The notes under the pieces were generated by a model. The model searched no databases. It was not told the DNA's origin and saw only the letters and a list, made by a program, of their open reading frames with translations. This document shows, piece after piece, positions 56,571 through 64,000 of a DNA stretch of 64,000 nt. This DNA is from Corynebacterium durum (GTDB lineage Bacteria; Actinomycetota; Actinomycetes; Mycobacteriales; Mycobacteriaceae), in NCBI RefSeq assembly GCF_030408675.1, contig NZ_CP047200.1, positions 1,736,001 to 1,800,000 on the forward strand, in the 5' to 3' direction. The translations under genes were made by a program, and so were the position numbers. How positions within the stretch are numbered: the first letter of the stretch is position 1; every line of letters begins with the position of its first letter.

Positions 56571-57695
56571 ATGCATATCGCCTATGTCTGCCTCGACCCC
56601 GGCATCCCCGTCTTTGGAACGAAAGGTGCCAGCGTACACATTCAGGAAGTGGTGCGCGAGTATCGACGCCGCGGGCACGACGTCACCGTCTATGCCACCC
56701 GTCGTGGGAGCGACGTCCCTGACGACCTCGCGGAACTGCGGGTCGTGGACGTTCCCATCACCACCCGCGACGAAGAGGAGCGGGAACGCGCCCAGCAGGC
56801 AGCATCTGCATCGGTATCCGACATGGTTCGCGCTGGGGGCTACGACCTTGTGTACGAGCGGTATTCCCTGTTCAGCACCGTCATCGCCGAGTGCGGAGTG
56901 CCGGGAATCCTGGAGGTCAACGCACCGTTGATTGACGAACAGCGGACACACCGCGTGCTCGTGGATGAGCAGGCCGCTGACGCGGCATTGCAGGAGCAGG
57001 TTCAGGCGGCGCTGGCCACAATCTGCGTCTCCGACCCCGTGCGCGACTGGGTGATCGCCCGCACGGAGGGGACGCGGGTGTTTACCGTGCCGAACGGCGT
57101 GAATGTGCACCGTATTACCCCACAGCCCGAATCACCCGGCGCGCCCGTGGTGACGTTCGTGGGCACACTCAAACCGTGGCACGGGGTGGATGTTCTGCTG
57201 CGTGCGCGCGCTCAGGCGCACAAAGATTGGCAACTACGCATTATTGGCGATGGCCCCATGCGTGCCGAACTCGATGATCTAGCCCGCTCTCTGGGCATTG
57301 ATGTGGATTTCCGGGGCGCCGTGGCCCCCGACGTGATTCCGCAGCACATGGCGGGGACCGCCATCGGCGTGGCTCCTTACCCCGCCATGGATACCGATTC
57401 CGATCAATATTTTTCCCCGTTGAAAGTGTATGAGTACATGGCGGCGGGCCTGCCGGTGGTGGCGTCCCGGGTGGGACAGCTACCTGAGATTATGGGCGAG
57501 TCAGCGTATTTGGTGCCGCCGTCTGACCCGGAAGCGCTGGCAGAAGCACTAGATGCCCTGGTAGCCAACCCCGCCGAGCGAGCACAGGTGGGGTCGGATA
57601 ATCGCAGGCAGGCGGAGCGTGAGCACAGCTGGGCCGGTACGGTGGACCACATTCTGGCCCACGCTGGTGTGAAGGAGGATGTTCCCCATGGTTAA
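56571..57695 (+). CDS. GT4 family glycosyltransferase
   Basis: A 374-residue GT-B enzyme. N-terminal IAYVCLDPGIPVFGTKGASVHIQEVVRE and the C-terminal KVYEYMAAGLPVVASRVGQLPEIMG with the conserved Glu identify GT4. VTFVGTLKPWHGVDVLL marks the linker to the donor domain. It overlaps the ABC transporter gene by eight bases. With the two preceding transferases it would build an oligosaccharide of at least three linkages. Confidence 0.92.
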   Translation: MHIAYVCLDPGIPVFGTKGASVHIQEVVREYRRRGHDVTVYATRRGSDVPDDLAELRVVDVPITTRDEEERERAQQAASASVSDMVRAGGYDLVYERYSLFSTVIAECGVPGILEVNAPLIDEQRTHRVLVDEQAADAALQEQVQAALATICVSDPVRDWVIARTEGTRVFTVPNGVNVHRITPQPESPGAPVVTFVGTLKPWHGVDVLLRARAQAHKDWQLRIIGDGPMRAELDDLARSLGIDVDFRGAVAPDVIPQHMAGTAIGVAPYPAMDTDSDQYFSPLKVYEYMAAGLPVVASRVGQLPEIMGESAYLVPPSDPEALAEALDALVANPAERAQVGSDNRRQAEREHSWAGTVDHILAHAGVKEDVPHG

Positions 57696-59550
57696 TGCTG
57701 CCCGGCACAGGGCTGTGCCGGATACCTCGCGTGCTGAACACCCTGACAACACAAAACACGCTGAGCAAACAACGTCAATGAGACGTACCCTCCGGCTGAT
57801 TCGCCAGGATGTGGCACCAGAAAAGAAACTGATCGGTGCCGGCGTGGTGGCACTGTTGTGTGAGGTGTGCTTCCGGGTGTTGGAGCCTTGGCCGCTCAAG
57901 ATCGTAGTGGATGCGTTGTCCGTATCCCTGGGCGCCAAAGTAGATGAACTATCTGCCACTCCTGCACTGCTGCTGACCTGTGGGGGCGCGCTGCTGGCCA
58001 TTGTGGGTGCGCGCGCCCTGTCGAATTACCTGGCAACAGTGGCCTTTTCGCTGGTGGGTTCGCGTGCCGCGACGTCGTTACGCAGCCGGGTATTTAGCCA
58101 CGTGCAGCGCCTTTCCCAGCAGTTCCACTCCCGCAACCGCAGTGCCGACACGGTGCAGCGTGTGGTCAGTGACGTGGCCAGGATGCAGGAAGTGGCGGTG
58201 ACAGCGGGACTTCCACTGCTGGCCAACATGATTACCCTGCTGGTGATGCTGGTGGTGATGATCGTGCTGGATCCGCTGTTGTCGACGGTGGTGGTGATCG
58301 CCATGGTGCTGTTTTTTGTCACCTCCTCGGGGACGTCAAAGAAGATTGCGGATGCCTCACGTCGCACCCGCAAAGCCGAAGGCCGCCTGGCCAACACCGC
58401 GCAGGAATCCCTGTCCTCCATCAAGGTGGTGCAGTCCTACGGGCTGGAAGACCACATTGGGGAGCGTTTCGTGGACGCCAACCGCATCTCCCTCGACACC
58501 GGCGTGACGTCCCGACGACTGGCGGCGCGGTTGGAACGCACCACCGATGTGATCGTGGGCCTGGCCTCTGCAGCCGTGATGATCGGCGGCGCCTTTCGCG
58601 TGTTGGATGGTGCCATGACCTTGGGTGATTTGGTGCTGTTTACCACCTACCTGCGCACCACCATGAAGCCCCTGCGCGACATGGCCAAATACACCGGCCG
58701 CATCGCCCGCGCTAGTGCGTCTGGGGAACGCGTGGCAGACCTCATGGACATCCAATCTGACATTGTGAGTCCGCGACGTCCCGCCCGCCTGCATAAAGTC
58801 TTAGGTGAAGTCCGATTCATTGACGTCAACACCGCGTACGACGGCCACCCGGTGCTGCGTAACTTCAATCTGGACGTTGACCCGGGTGAGAACATCGCCA
58901 TTGTGGGGCCGTCCGGTGCTGGTAAATCCACGCTGGTGTCCCTACTGGTGCGCGCCATTGACCCCACCTCCGGCACCGTCACCCTTGATGGACGGGCGCT
59001 GCCCACGCTGAATTTGGAGAAACTACGCTCCAACGTGTCCATCCTGCACCAGGAAGCCGTGTTGTTCGCGGGCACGATCCGGGAGAATATCCGCTTCGGG
59101 CGTTTCGACGCCACTGACGAGGAGATCGAGCAAGCAGCCCGAGCGGCGCACGCCCACAACTTCATCATGGAACTACCCGACGGGTACGACACCATCGTCG
59201 GCGAACGCGGCGGCACCGTCTCTGGCGGACAGCGCCAGCGCATCGCCATTGCTCGCGCACTCCTGCGTAACTCACCCGTTGTGGTGCTGGATGAGGCCAC
59301 TACCGGCCTCGACCCCGAATCCGCCTCGCTGGTCATGGACGCCATCGAACAACTCGTTGCCGGCCGAACCACCCTTGCCGTCACCCACGACGCCGACGTG
59401 GCACTCCGCGCCGACCGCGTTGTGTGGGTGCAAGACGGCCAGGTGCTTCTCGACGGCTCGCCCGCCGAACTGCTTGCCACCAGCCAGGAATTCCGCGACT
59501 GGGTGGATGCCAGCAACCGCGCCACCATGGACATCAGGATTGAGGACTGA
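57688..59550 (+). CDS. ABC transporter, fused permease and ATPase (ABCB type)
   Basis: A half-transporter of about 620 residues. Six transmembrane helices lie between residues 40 and 320. The ATPase has Walker A GPSGAGKS, signature VSGGQRQRIAIARAL, Walker B VVVLDEAT and the switch His (AVTHDAD). ATG 57688 is chosen because AAGGAGG lies nine bases before it; the ATG at 57679 directly abuts that site. It probably moves a lipid-linked or free glycan made by the neighbouring transferases. Confidence 0.93.
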   Translation: MVNAARHRAVPDTSRAEHPDNTKHAEQTTSMRRTLRLIRQDVAPEKKLIGAGVVALLCEVCFRVLEPWPLKIVVDALSVSLGAKVDELSATPALLLTCGGALLAIVGARALSNYLATVAFSLVGSRAATSLRSRVFSHVQRLSQQFHSRNRSADTVQRVVSDVARMQEVAVTAGLPLLANMITLLVMLVVMIVLDPLLSTVVVIAMVLFFVTSSGTSKKIADASRRTRKAEGRLANTAQESLSSIKVVQSYGLEDHIGERFVDANRISLDTGVTSRRLAARLERTTDVIVGLASAAVMIGGAFRVLDGAMTLGDLVLFTTYLRTTMKPLRDMAKYTGRIARASASGERVADLMDIQSDIVSPRRPARLHKVLGEVRFIDVNTAYDGHPVLRNFNLDVDPGENIAIVGPSGAGKSTLVSLLVRAIDPTSGTVTLDGRALPTLNLEKLRSNVSILHQEAVLFAGTIRENIRFGRFDATDEEIEQAARAAHAHNFIMELPDGYDTIVGERGGTVSGGQRQRIAIARALLRNSPVVVLDEATTGLDPESASLVMDAIEQLVAGRTTLAVTHDADVALRADRVVWVQDGQVLLDGSPAELLATSQEFRDWVDASNRATMDIRIED

Positions 59551-59552
59551 CC

Positions 59553-60713
59553 ATGCAGCAGTCCCCATCCCTTACCCGCGTCGCATTAGACACTGTGCTT
59601 GATCGCACCCGGCTGAGCGCTATGTGTGGCATGCCCGTTCGCGCCAGCCGCCTGCGTATCAAACCCGACACCTCCATTGTCATGGCATTGGTCAGTGTGG
59701 ACGCAGGCACTCCCGTCGGGTGGGCGCGTCTCCTCTGGCCAGATAGCCGAGGCAAAGCCGACAAAGCAGAACACTGGGCTGGCCGACACGCACTGCGCCT
59801 TAGCTCAACGGAGACCGACAACGGGCTGATATTCCAACACGGAGAACTACTCACCGACGCCAAACTCGGGGCGTACCTCGTTGGCGACAGCGCCGCTATC
59901 ACCAAGGCCCAACACGACGATGCCATCCTTCGCTACAATCCAGCCCGCAGGCTGGTCTACCGCAGCGACGAAGACACAACTGTGACCCGCATCGCTACTC
60001 AGGCAGACCCGATGGACATGAGCATTCACAAAGCCATCGCTGATATTGTTGCCACCCCCACCCGACTGGACGACGGCCGCAACCTGCACCGCAGCGTCCA
60101 CACCCTTGTTGGCGATGGGGACCTCACCGTGTTCGGTGACATCAGCTCCACCTACGACGCGGGTGAGATGCTGGCGGAGCTGCACCGGGGCGTCGATACG
60201 CTGCCGCCACTTGTAGCCGCAGAGCTGCAGCAGCGCGGGAATGTTTTTGCGCAGACCGAACCAGGTGCCACACATGCACGTGTTCTCGACTACCTGTCAC
60301 CCGATCTGGCTGCGGGCGTTCGGGACGTTGCGGGGAAAATCACGGACGATCGTGCTGCGCACTGCAGCACACCCCGACACACCGCACTTCTCCACGGCGA
60401 CGCCTCGCCCGACCAGGTACTATTCCGACACAACGATGGTGCCCTCTGGCTCACCGACTTCGACCGGACGCACCTCGGCGACCCCGTAACCGACCTGGGC
60501 ACCTACCTGTCTGTGGTAGACCAGCCCATCGGGGAAGCGTTTCTTGCGGGCTATGCGGCCGCAGGCGGCGCACTCCCCTCAGAGACCGACATCCGCCGCG
60601 CCACAGCACACGCCATGCTCATGCGCCTCGCCGAACCACTCCGCGCAGCCGAACCAGACTGGGAACAACGTATCAACGAGGAACTGGATCGCATAAAGGA
60701 GGTTCTACCATGA
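59553..60713 (+). CDS. Aminoglycoside-phosphotransferase-fold kinase (first copy)
   Basis: A 386-residue protein of the APH/choline kinase fold. The catalytic loop reads LLHGDASPDQVLF and the metal-binding Asp follows in WLTDFDRTHLGDPVTDLGTYL; the N-terminal lobe is divergent, with RLVYRSD as the likely ATP-lobe strand. Starts two bases after the ABC gene with GAGGA upstream. The substrate is likely a sugar, polyol or lipid head group used in the cluster, by context only. Confidence 0.8.
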   Translation: MQQSPSLTRVALDTVLDRTRLSAMCGMPVRASRLRIKPDTSIVMALVSVDAGTPVGWARLLWPDSRGKADKAEHWAGRHALRLSSTETDNGLIFQHGELLTDAKLGAYLVGDSAAITKAQHDDAILRYNPARRLVYRSDEDTTVTRIATQADPMDMSIHKAIADIVATPTRLDDGRNLHRSVHTLVGDGDLTVFGDISSTYDAGEMLAELHRGVDTLPPLVAAELQQRGNVFAQTEPGATHARVLDYLSPDLAAGVRDVAGKITDDRAAHCSTPRHTALLHGDASPDQVLFRHNDGALWLTDFDRTHLGDPVTDLGTYLSVVDQPIGEAFLAGYAAAGGALPSETDIRRATAHAMLMRLAEPLRAAEPDWEQRINEELDRIKEVLP

Positions 60714-61696
60714 CCGCACTCAGCGCACTTGCCACGGTGCCACGCATCCGCCGAGGCTGGCCGCACGTCGATGGCACGCTCACTTTTGAACAGCACGACG
60801 ACAGTGGCCGCATCCGCGCCGGACGCATCAACCCCGATGGGAGCATCCACCACGCGGACTTTGCAGTCGACCCAGCACTGCCGTCCCTCGAACCGCCTGC
60901 CTCTGGGGATCTCGTTGTCCACCGCCTGGGCCGCCGCGCTGTGATCATCAACGACACATACGTGCGTAAATGCGTCCGCGATGGCAAGGCCACTGCACTG
61001 GCACGTGTCACCACCAAAGTCGGGCGACTCTGCGCTATCGCTGGGCTGGCATCGGCGCATGTAAAGAACGTGGACAATGCCCATGTTGACTTCTCCCGCG
61101 TCAATGGATCGACCCTACACAGCCTCGGGGAAGCAGGCGCGTCCGGCTGGTTGCATTTTGCAACAACATGGCCTGAGCTGGTCACTCAAGACGCAAATGA
61201 CCTGCCCGAGCACGACGCCCACGCCGAAGCCACCGTGCTCACCCGCTGGTTAGAACTCGCCGAGCTTTTCGACGCCTTGCCAGAACTGCCTCGTTTCCGC
61301 GCAGTGGTGGAAAAAACCGCGCATGACTTGGTCGCAGGGCCAGCAGACCGCCCGCTGGTGCTGCACCGCGACCTCCACGACAAGCAACTCCTGTGGGACG
61401 GCTCCACACTCGGCGTGCTCGACGTGGACACTGCAGCACGCGGCGAAGTAGCCCTAGACCTGGGAAACCTGCTCGCGCACGCCGACCTACGACTAACCCA
61501 AAACATCTTCACCCCCAGCACCAGCGACACCATCGCAGGCCATGTGAATACTGTTGCCGCAGCGCTCAACGTCAACCCGGCGCGGCTTGAGACCTACCGC
61601 CGCGCCGCGCTCCTGCGGCTGGCCTGCGTATATGCTTTCCGCCCCACCTCGAAGGACTGGCTGCCCGGTTGGGTAGACACCTGCGTAACGTTGTGA
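60710..61696 (+). CDS. Aminoglycoside-phosphotransferase-fold kinase (second copy)
   Basis: A 328-residue APH-fold protein, clearly distinct from the previous one. The catalytic loop is LHRDLHDKQLLW and the metal Asp is in LGVLDVDTAARGEVALDLGNLL. The start overlaps the first kinase by four bases with GGAGG upstream. Tandem kinases of one fold suggest two different phosphorylation steps or one kinase and one inactive partner; both keep the Asp residues needed for catalysis. Confidence 0.8.
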   Translation: MTALSALATVPRIRRGWPHVDGTLTFEQHDDSGRIRAGRINPDGSIHHADFAVDPALPSLEPPASGDLVVHRLGRRAVIINDTYVRKCVRDGKATALARVTTKVGRLCAIAGLASAHVKNVDNAHVDFSRVNGSTLHSLGEAGASGWLHFATTWPELVTQDANDLPEHDAHAEATVLTRWLELAELFDALPELPRFRAVVEKTAHDLVAGPADRPLVLHRDLHDKQLLWDGSTLGVLDVDTAARGEVALDLGNLLAHADLRLTQNIFTPSTSDTIAGHVNTVAAALNVNPARLETYRRAALLRLACVYAFRPTSKDWLPGWVDTCVTL

Positions 61697-61713
61697 CCCT
61701 GAAAGGAACCATC

Positions 61714-63048
61714 ATGAAAATTTCCGTCATTGGATGTGGCTATCTCGGAGCCGTCCACGCCGCGTGCATGGCCTCGCTGGGGCATGACGTTGTGGGTGTG
61801 GACACCGACGCTACGAAAATCGCTGCGCTGTCTGCCGGGCATTCACCGTTCTACGAACCCGGTTTTGAAGACGTATTGCGGGACTCCCTGGCCAGCGGAC
61901 GGTTGCGTTTTGTCGCAGCACCAGCAACGGATGAACTTGCTGATGTGGATGTGCATTTCATTGCGGTGGGCACCCCACAATCCGCTGACAGCGGTGCCGC
62001 TGATTTGAGCTACGTGGATTCCGCCGCGGAGGCCGTCATCGCAGCCACGGGCACTGCCGACCATAACCCCGTGGTGGTGGGCAAATCCACCGTTCCGGTG
62101 GGCACCGCGCAGAACCTTGCCGACCGGCTTGAAGCGCACGGCATCACCCTGGTGTGGAACCCCGAGTTCCTGCGGGAAGGCTTCGCCGTGGCTGACACTT
62201 TGCACCCTGACCGGATTGTCTACGGCTTGTCCAATGACCCCGATCGCGCCCAGCTGGGCGAGAATGCACTGGACCAGGTGTACGCCACGATCCTTGCGGA
62301 AGACGTGCCGAAAATAGCCACCAACTACCCCACCGCCGAACTAGTGAAAGTGGCCGCTAACTCCTTCCTGGCCACCAAGATCAGCTTTATCAACGCCATG
62401 GCTGAACTATGCGAAGCCACCGGCGGGAATGTGACCAAGCTGGCGGAAGCCTTGGGGTATGACGCACGCATTGGGCATCGTTTCCTGCGCGCTGGCGTCG
62501 GATTCGGTGGTGGCTGCCTGCCCAAAGACATTCGCGCTTTTGTCGCCCGCGCCGAAGAGCTGGGTGTGCAGGAAGCTGTGTCGTTTTTGAAGGAAGTCGA
62601 CTCCATCAACCAGCGCCGCCGAGATCGCGTGGTCTCGGAAGTACTGCGCAGCCTGAGCGGCAACGTGGACGGCGCACACGTCACGGTGCTGGGCGCCGCG
62701 TTCAAACCCAACAGCGACGACATCCGCGATTCACCCGCCCTGGAGGTTGCCCAGCGCCTGCATGACCTGGGCGCGGTAGTCACGGTGACCGACCCGAAAG
62801 CCCTGGACGCGGTGGCGAAAGTTCGCCCCGACCTGCCCACCGAAGCCGACCCGATCCGCGCGCTCACCGGCGCCGATGTGGTGGTGCTAGTCACCGAATG
62901 GGAGGATTTTGTGCAGCTTGACCCCGCGGAAGTTGCTGCAGTGGTGAACCGCCCCGCCATCATCGATGGCCGCAACGCCCTCAACCCGCAGCGCTGGCGC
63001 GACGCTGGGTGGGACTACTCCGGGCTCGGACGATACAACCACCACTAG
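61714..63048 (+). CDS. ugd: UDP-glucose 6-dehydrogenase
   Basis: Oxidises UDP-glucose to UDP-glucuronate with two NAD+. 444 residues. The Rossmann start MKISVIGCGYLGAVHAACMASLGHDVVGVD, the KSTVPVGT loop, NPEFLREG, the lysine of VKVAANSFLATKISFINA and the catalytic Cys of GVGFGGGCLPKD are all intact. GAAAGGA precedes ATG 61714. It supplies glucuronic acid, so the cluster glycan is probably acidic. Convergent with smc with no gap. Confidence 0.96.
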   Translation: MKISVIGCGYLGAVHAACMASLGHDVVGVDTDATKIAALSAGHSPFYEPGFEDVLRDSLASGRLRFVAAPATDELADVDVHFIAVGTPQSADSGAADLSYVDSAAEAVIAATGTADHNPVVVGKSTVPVGTAQNLADRLEAHGITLVWNPEFLREGFAVADTLHPDRIVYGLSNDPDRAQLGENALDQVYATILAEDVPKIATNYPTAELVKVAANSFLATKISFINAMAELCEATGGNVTKLAEALGYDARIGHRFLRAGVGFGGGCLPKDIRAFVARAEELGVQEAVSFLKEVDSINQRRRDRVVSEVLRSLSGNVDGAHVTVLGAAFKPNSDDIRDSPALEVAQRLHDLGAVVTVTDPKALDAVAKVRPDLPTEADPIRALTGADVVVLVTEWEDFVQLDPAEVAAVVNRPAIIDGRNALNPQRWRDAGWDYSGLGRYNHH

Positions 63049-64000
63049 TTAGGTCTCGGCGGAGGTGGGTGCGGCCGCCACCGGACTCATGCGCTGGCTG
63101 ATCACACGCGTCACACCATCGCCGCGCATGGTCACACCATAAAGCACATTGGCCACATCCATGGTGGGCTTCTGGTGCGTGATCACAATCAACTGGCTGG
63201 TCTCCCGCAGATTCTCAAACAACGCGATCAGCCGACGCAGATTCGTGTCATCCAAGGCGGCCTCTACCTCATCCATCACATAAAACGGGCTGGGCCGTGC
63301 CTTGAAAATAGCCACCAGCATGGCCAACGCCGTCAGCGACTTTTCCCCACCAGACAGCAATGACAGGCGCTTGACCTTCTTACCCGGCGGCCGCGCCTCC
63401 ACTTCAATACCAGTGGTGAGCATGTCCTCCGGCTCGGTCAACACCAACCGTCCTTGCCCGCCCGGGAACAAAGTGGAAAACACCTCCGGGAACGCAGCCT
63501 CCACATCGTGCCAGGCATCGGTGAACAACTGCAGGATCTTCGCATCCACATCCTCAATCACATCGTTGAGGTCGCGCCGGGCCTGCTCCACGTCGTTGAG
63601 TTGGTTGGCCAAGAACTCGTAGCGTTCCTCCAGTGCCTTGTATTCTTCCAATGCCAAGGGATTGACTTTGCCCAGCGCTGCCAAGTCTTTTTCCGCCTGT
63701 TTCAGGCGTGCCCGCTCGGCGTCCCGATCGAAATCCTCACCAGGGGCATAGTCAGCCATCAGGTCTTCGGCGGGCATGCCCAGCTGCTGTACCACCCGTT
63801 CTTGGGCTTCCTCGATGCGCACCTGCGCCTGGCTGCGCGCAATATCGGAGGCATGAGCGCTGTCGGTAAGCTTATTCAGCTGCATCTGCGCCGCATGCAC
63901 GGCGTCTTTGGCCTGCGCAAGGCGCGAGGCAATGTCGTTTTTCTGGGCGTTCACCTCGTCACGATGCCGCGCTGCCTGCTCCGTCGCCTGCTCCACCCGC
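63049..64000 (-). CDS. smc: Chromosome partition protein Smc, C-terminal part
   Basis: The last 317 residues of Smc; the frame is open to the window edge. A coiled coil (about the first 130 visible residues) leads to the ATPase head with the ABC signature [17 protein letters not shown] and Walker [16 protein letters not shown], then the D-loop region and the [23 protein letters not shown] end. In corynebacteria smc and ftsY are neighbours; here an orphan gene and the glycan cluster separate them. Confidence 0.96.
   Translation of the reverse strand, partial: RVEQATEQAARHRDEVNAQKNDIASRLAQAKDAVHAAQMQLNKLTDSAHASDIARSQAQVRIEEAQERVVQQLGMPAEDLMADYAPGEDFDRDAERARLKQAEKDLAALGKVNPLALEEYKALEERYEFLANQLNDVEQARRDLNDVIEDVDAKILQLFTDAWHDVEAAFPEVFSTLFPGGQGRLVLTEPEDMLTTGIEVEARPPGKKVKRLSLLSGGEKSLTALAMLVAIFKARPSPFYVMDEVEAALDDTNLRRLIALFENLRETSQLIVITHQKPTMDVANVLYGVTMRGDGVTRVISQRMSPVAAAPTSAET

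Overview
The window is a chromosomal segment of a mid-to-high G+C actinobacterium, most likely Corynebacterium. The evidence is the gene order (smc, ftsY, glnB-glnD, ffh, rpsP, rimM, trmD, rplS, lepB, rnhB, DUF2469, yraN, comM, dprA, xerC, rpsB, tsf, pyrH, frr, cdsA, rlmN, dxr, rseP, ispG). DUF2631 and LapA-type membrane proteins, an AmtR-type nitrogen box before glnB and many GTG/TTG starts agree. I do not assign a species. No tRNA, rRNA, CRISPR array, prophage or intact insertion sequence was seen.

Layout. 1-9150: the 5' part of a lipoprotein penicillin-binding protein, then accessory genes: a coupled pair (unknown protein plus DUF1963), a lone unknown gene, and a four-gene operon YbjN, YbjN, HSP90-like ATPase, TPR protein. 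9463-13158: isoprenoid and intramembrane-protease block (ispG, rseP, dxr). 13320-18110: DUF2631 protein, an ABC-2 exporter pair with a visible promoter, rlmN and a LapA protein. 18261-25382: cdsA, frr, pyrH, then tsf and rpsB; between pyrH and tsf lies an AT-rich insertion with a broken gene and a secreted lectin-CHAP protein. 25714-32922: M23 peptidase, xerC, dprA, comM, yraN, DUF2469, rnhB, lepB, rplS. 33140-34880: a TetR-controlled three-gene cassette with promoter and double operator. 34917-43838: tex, a frameshifted DUF559 gene, an array of inverted repeats, trmD with a long C-terminal extension, rimM, a methyltransferase, a cupin, rpsP and ffh. 43893-49544: glnD, glnB, a 5'-truncated DUF3500 gene where amtB is usually found, and ftsY. 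49687-53142: an orphan 1151-residue protein. 54157-63048: a tightly packed seven-gene glycan-type cluster (three glycosyltransferases, a fused ABC transporter, two aminoglycoside-phosphotransferase-like kinases, UDP-glucose dehydrogenase). 63049-64000: the 3' end of smc.

How the genes fit together. Most minus-strand genes are conserved housekeeping functions: translation, SRP targeting, nitrogen signalling, membrane lipid and isoprenoid synthesis, recombination. The accessory pieces sit in the gaps: the HSP90/TPR operon, lectin-CHAP island, TetR cassette, decayed DUF559 and DUF3500 genes, and the glycan cluster.

The most unusual signal is at nucleotide level. The 10-mer TATCGACGCC occurs 15 times, and the looser TNTCGACGCC 26 times, on both strands, in five different reading frames and in two intergenic sites, and it is absent from the AT-rich island. 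That pattern suggests selection on the DNA itself rather than on protein.
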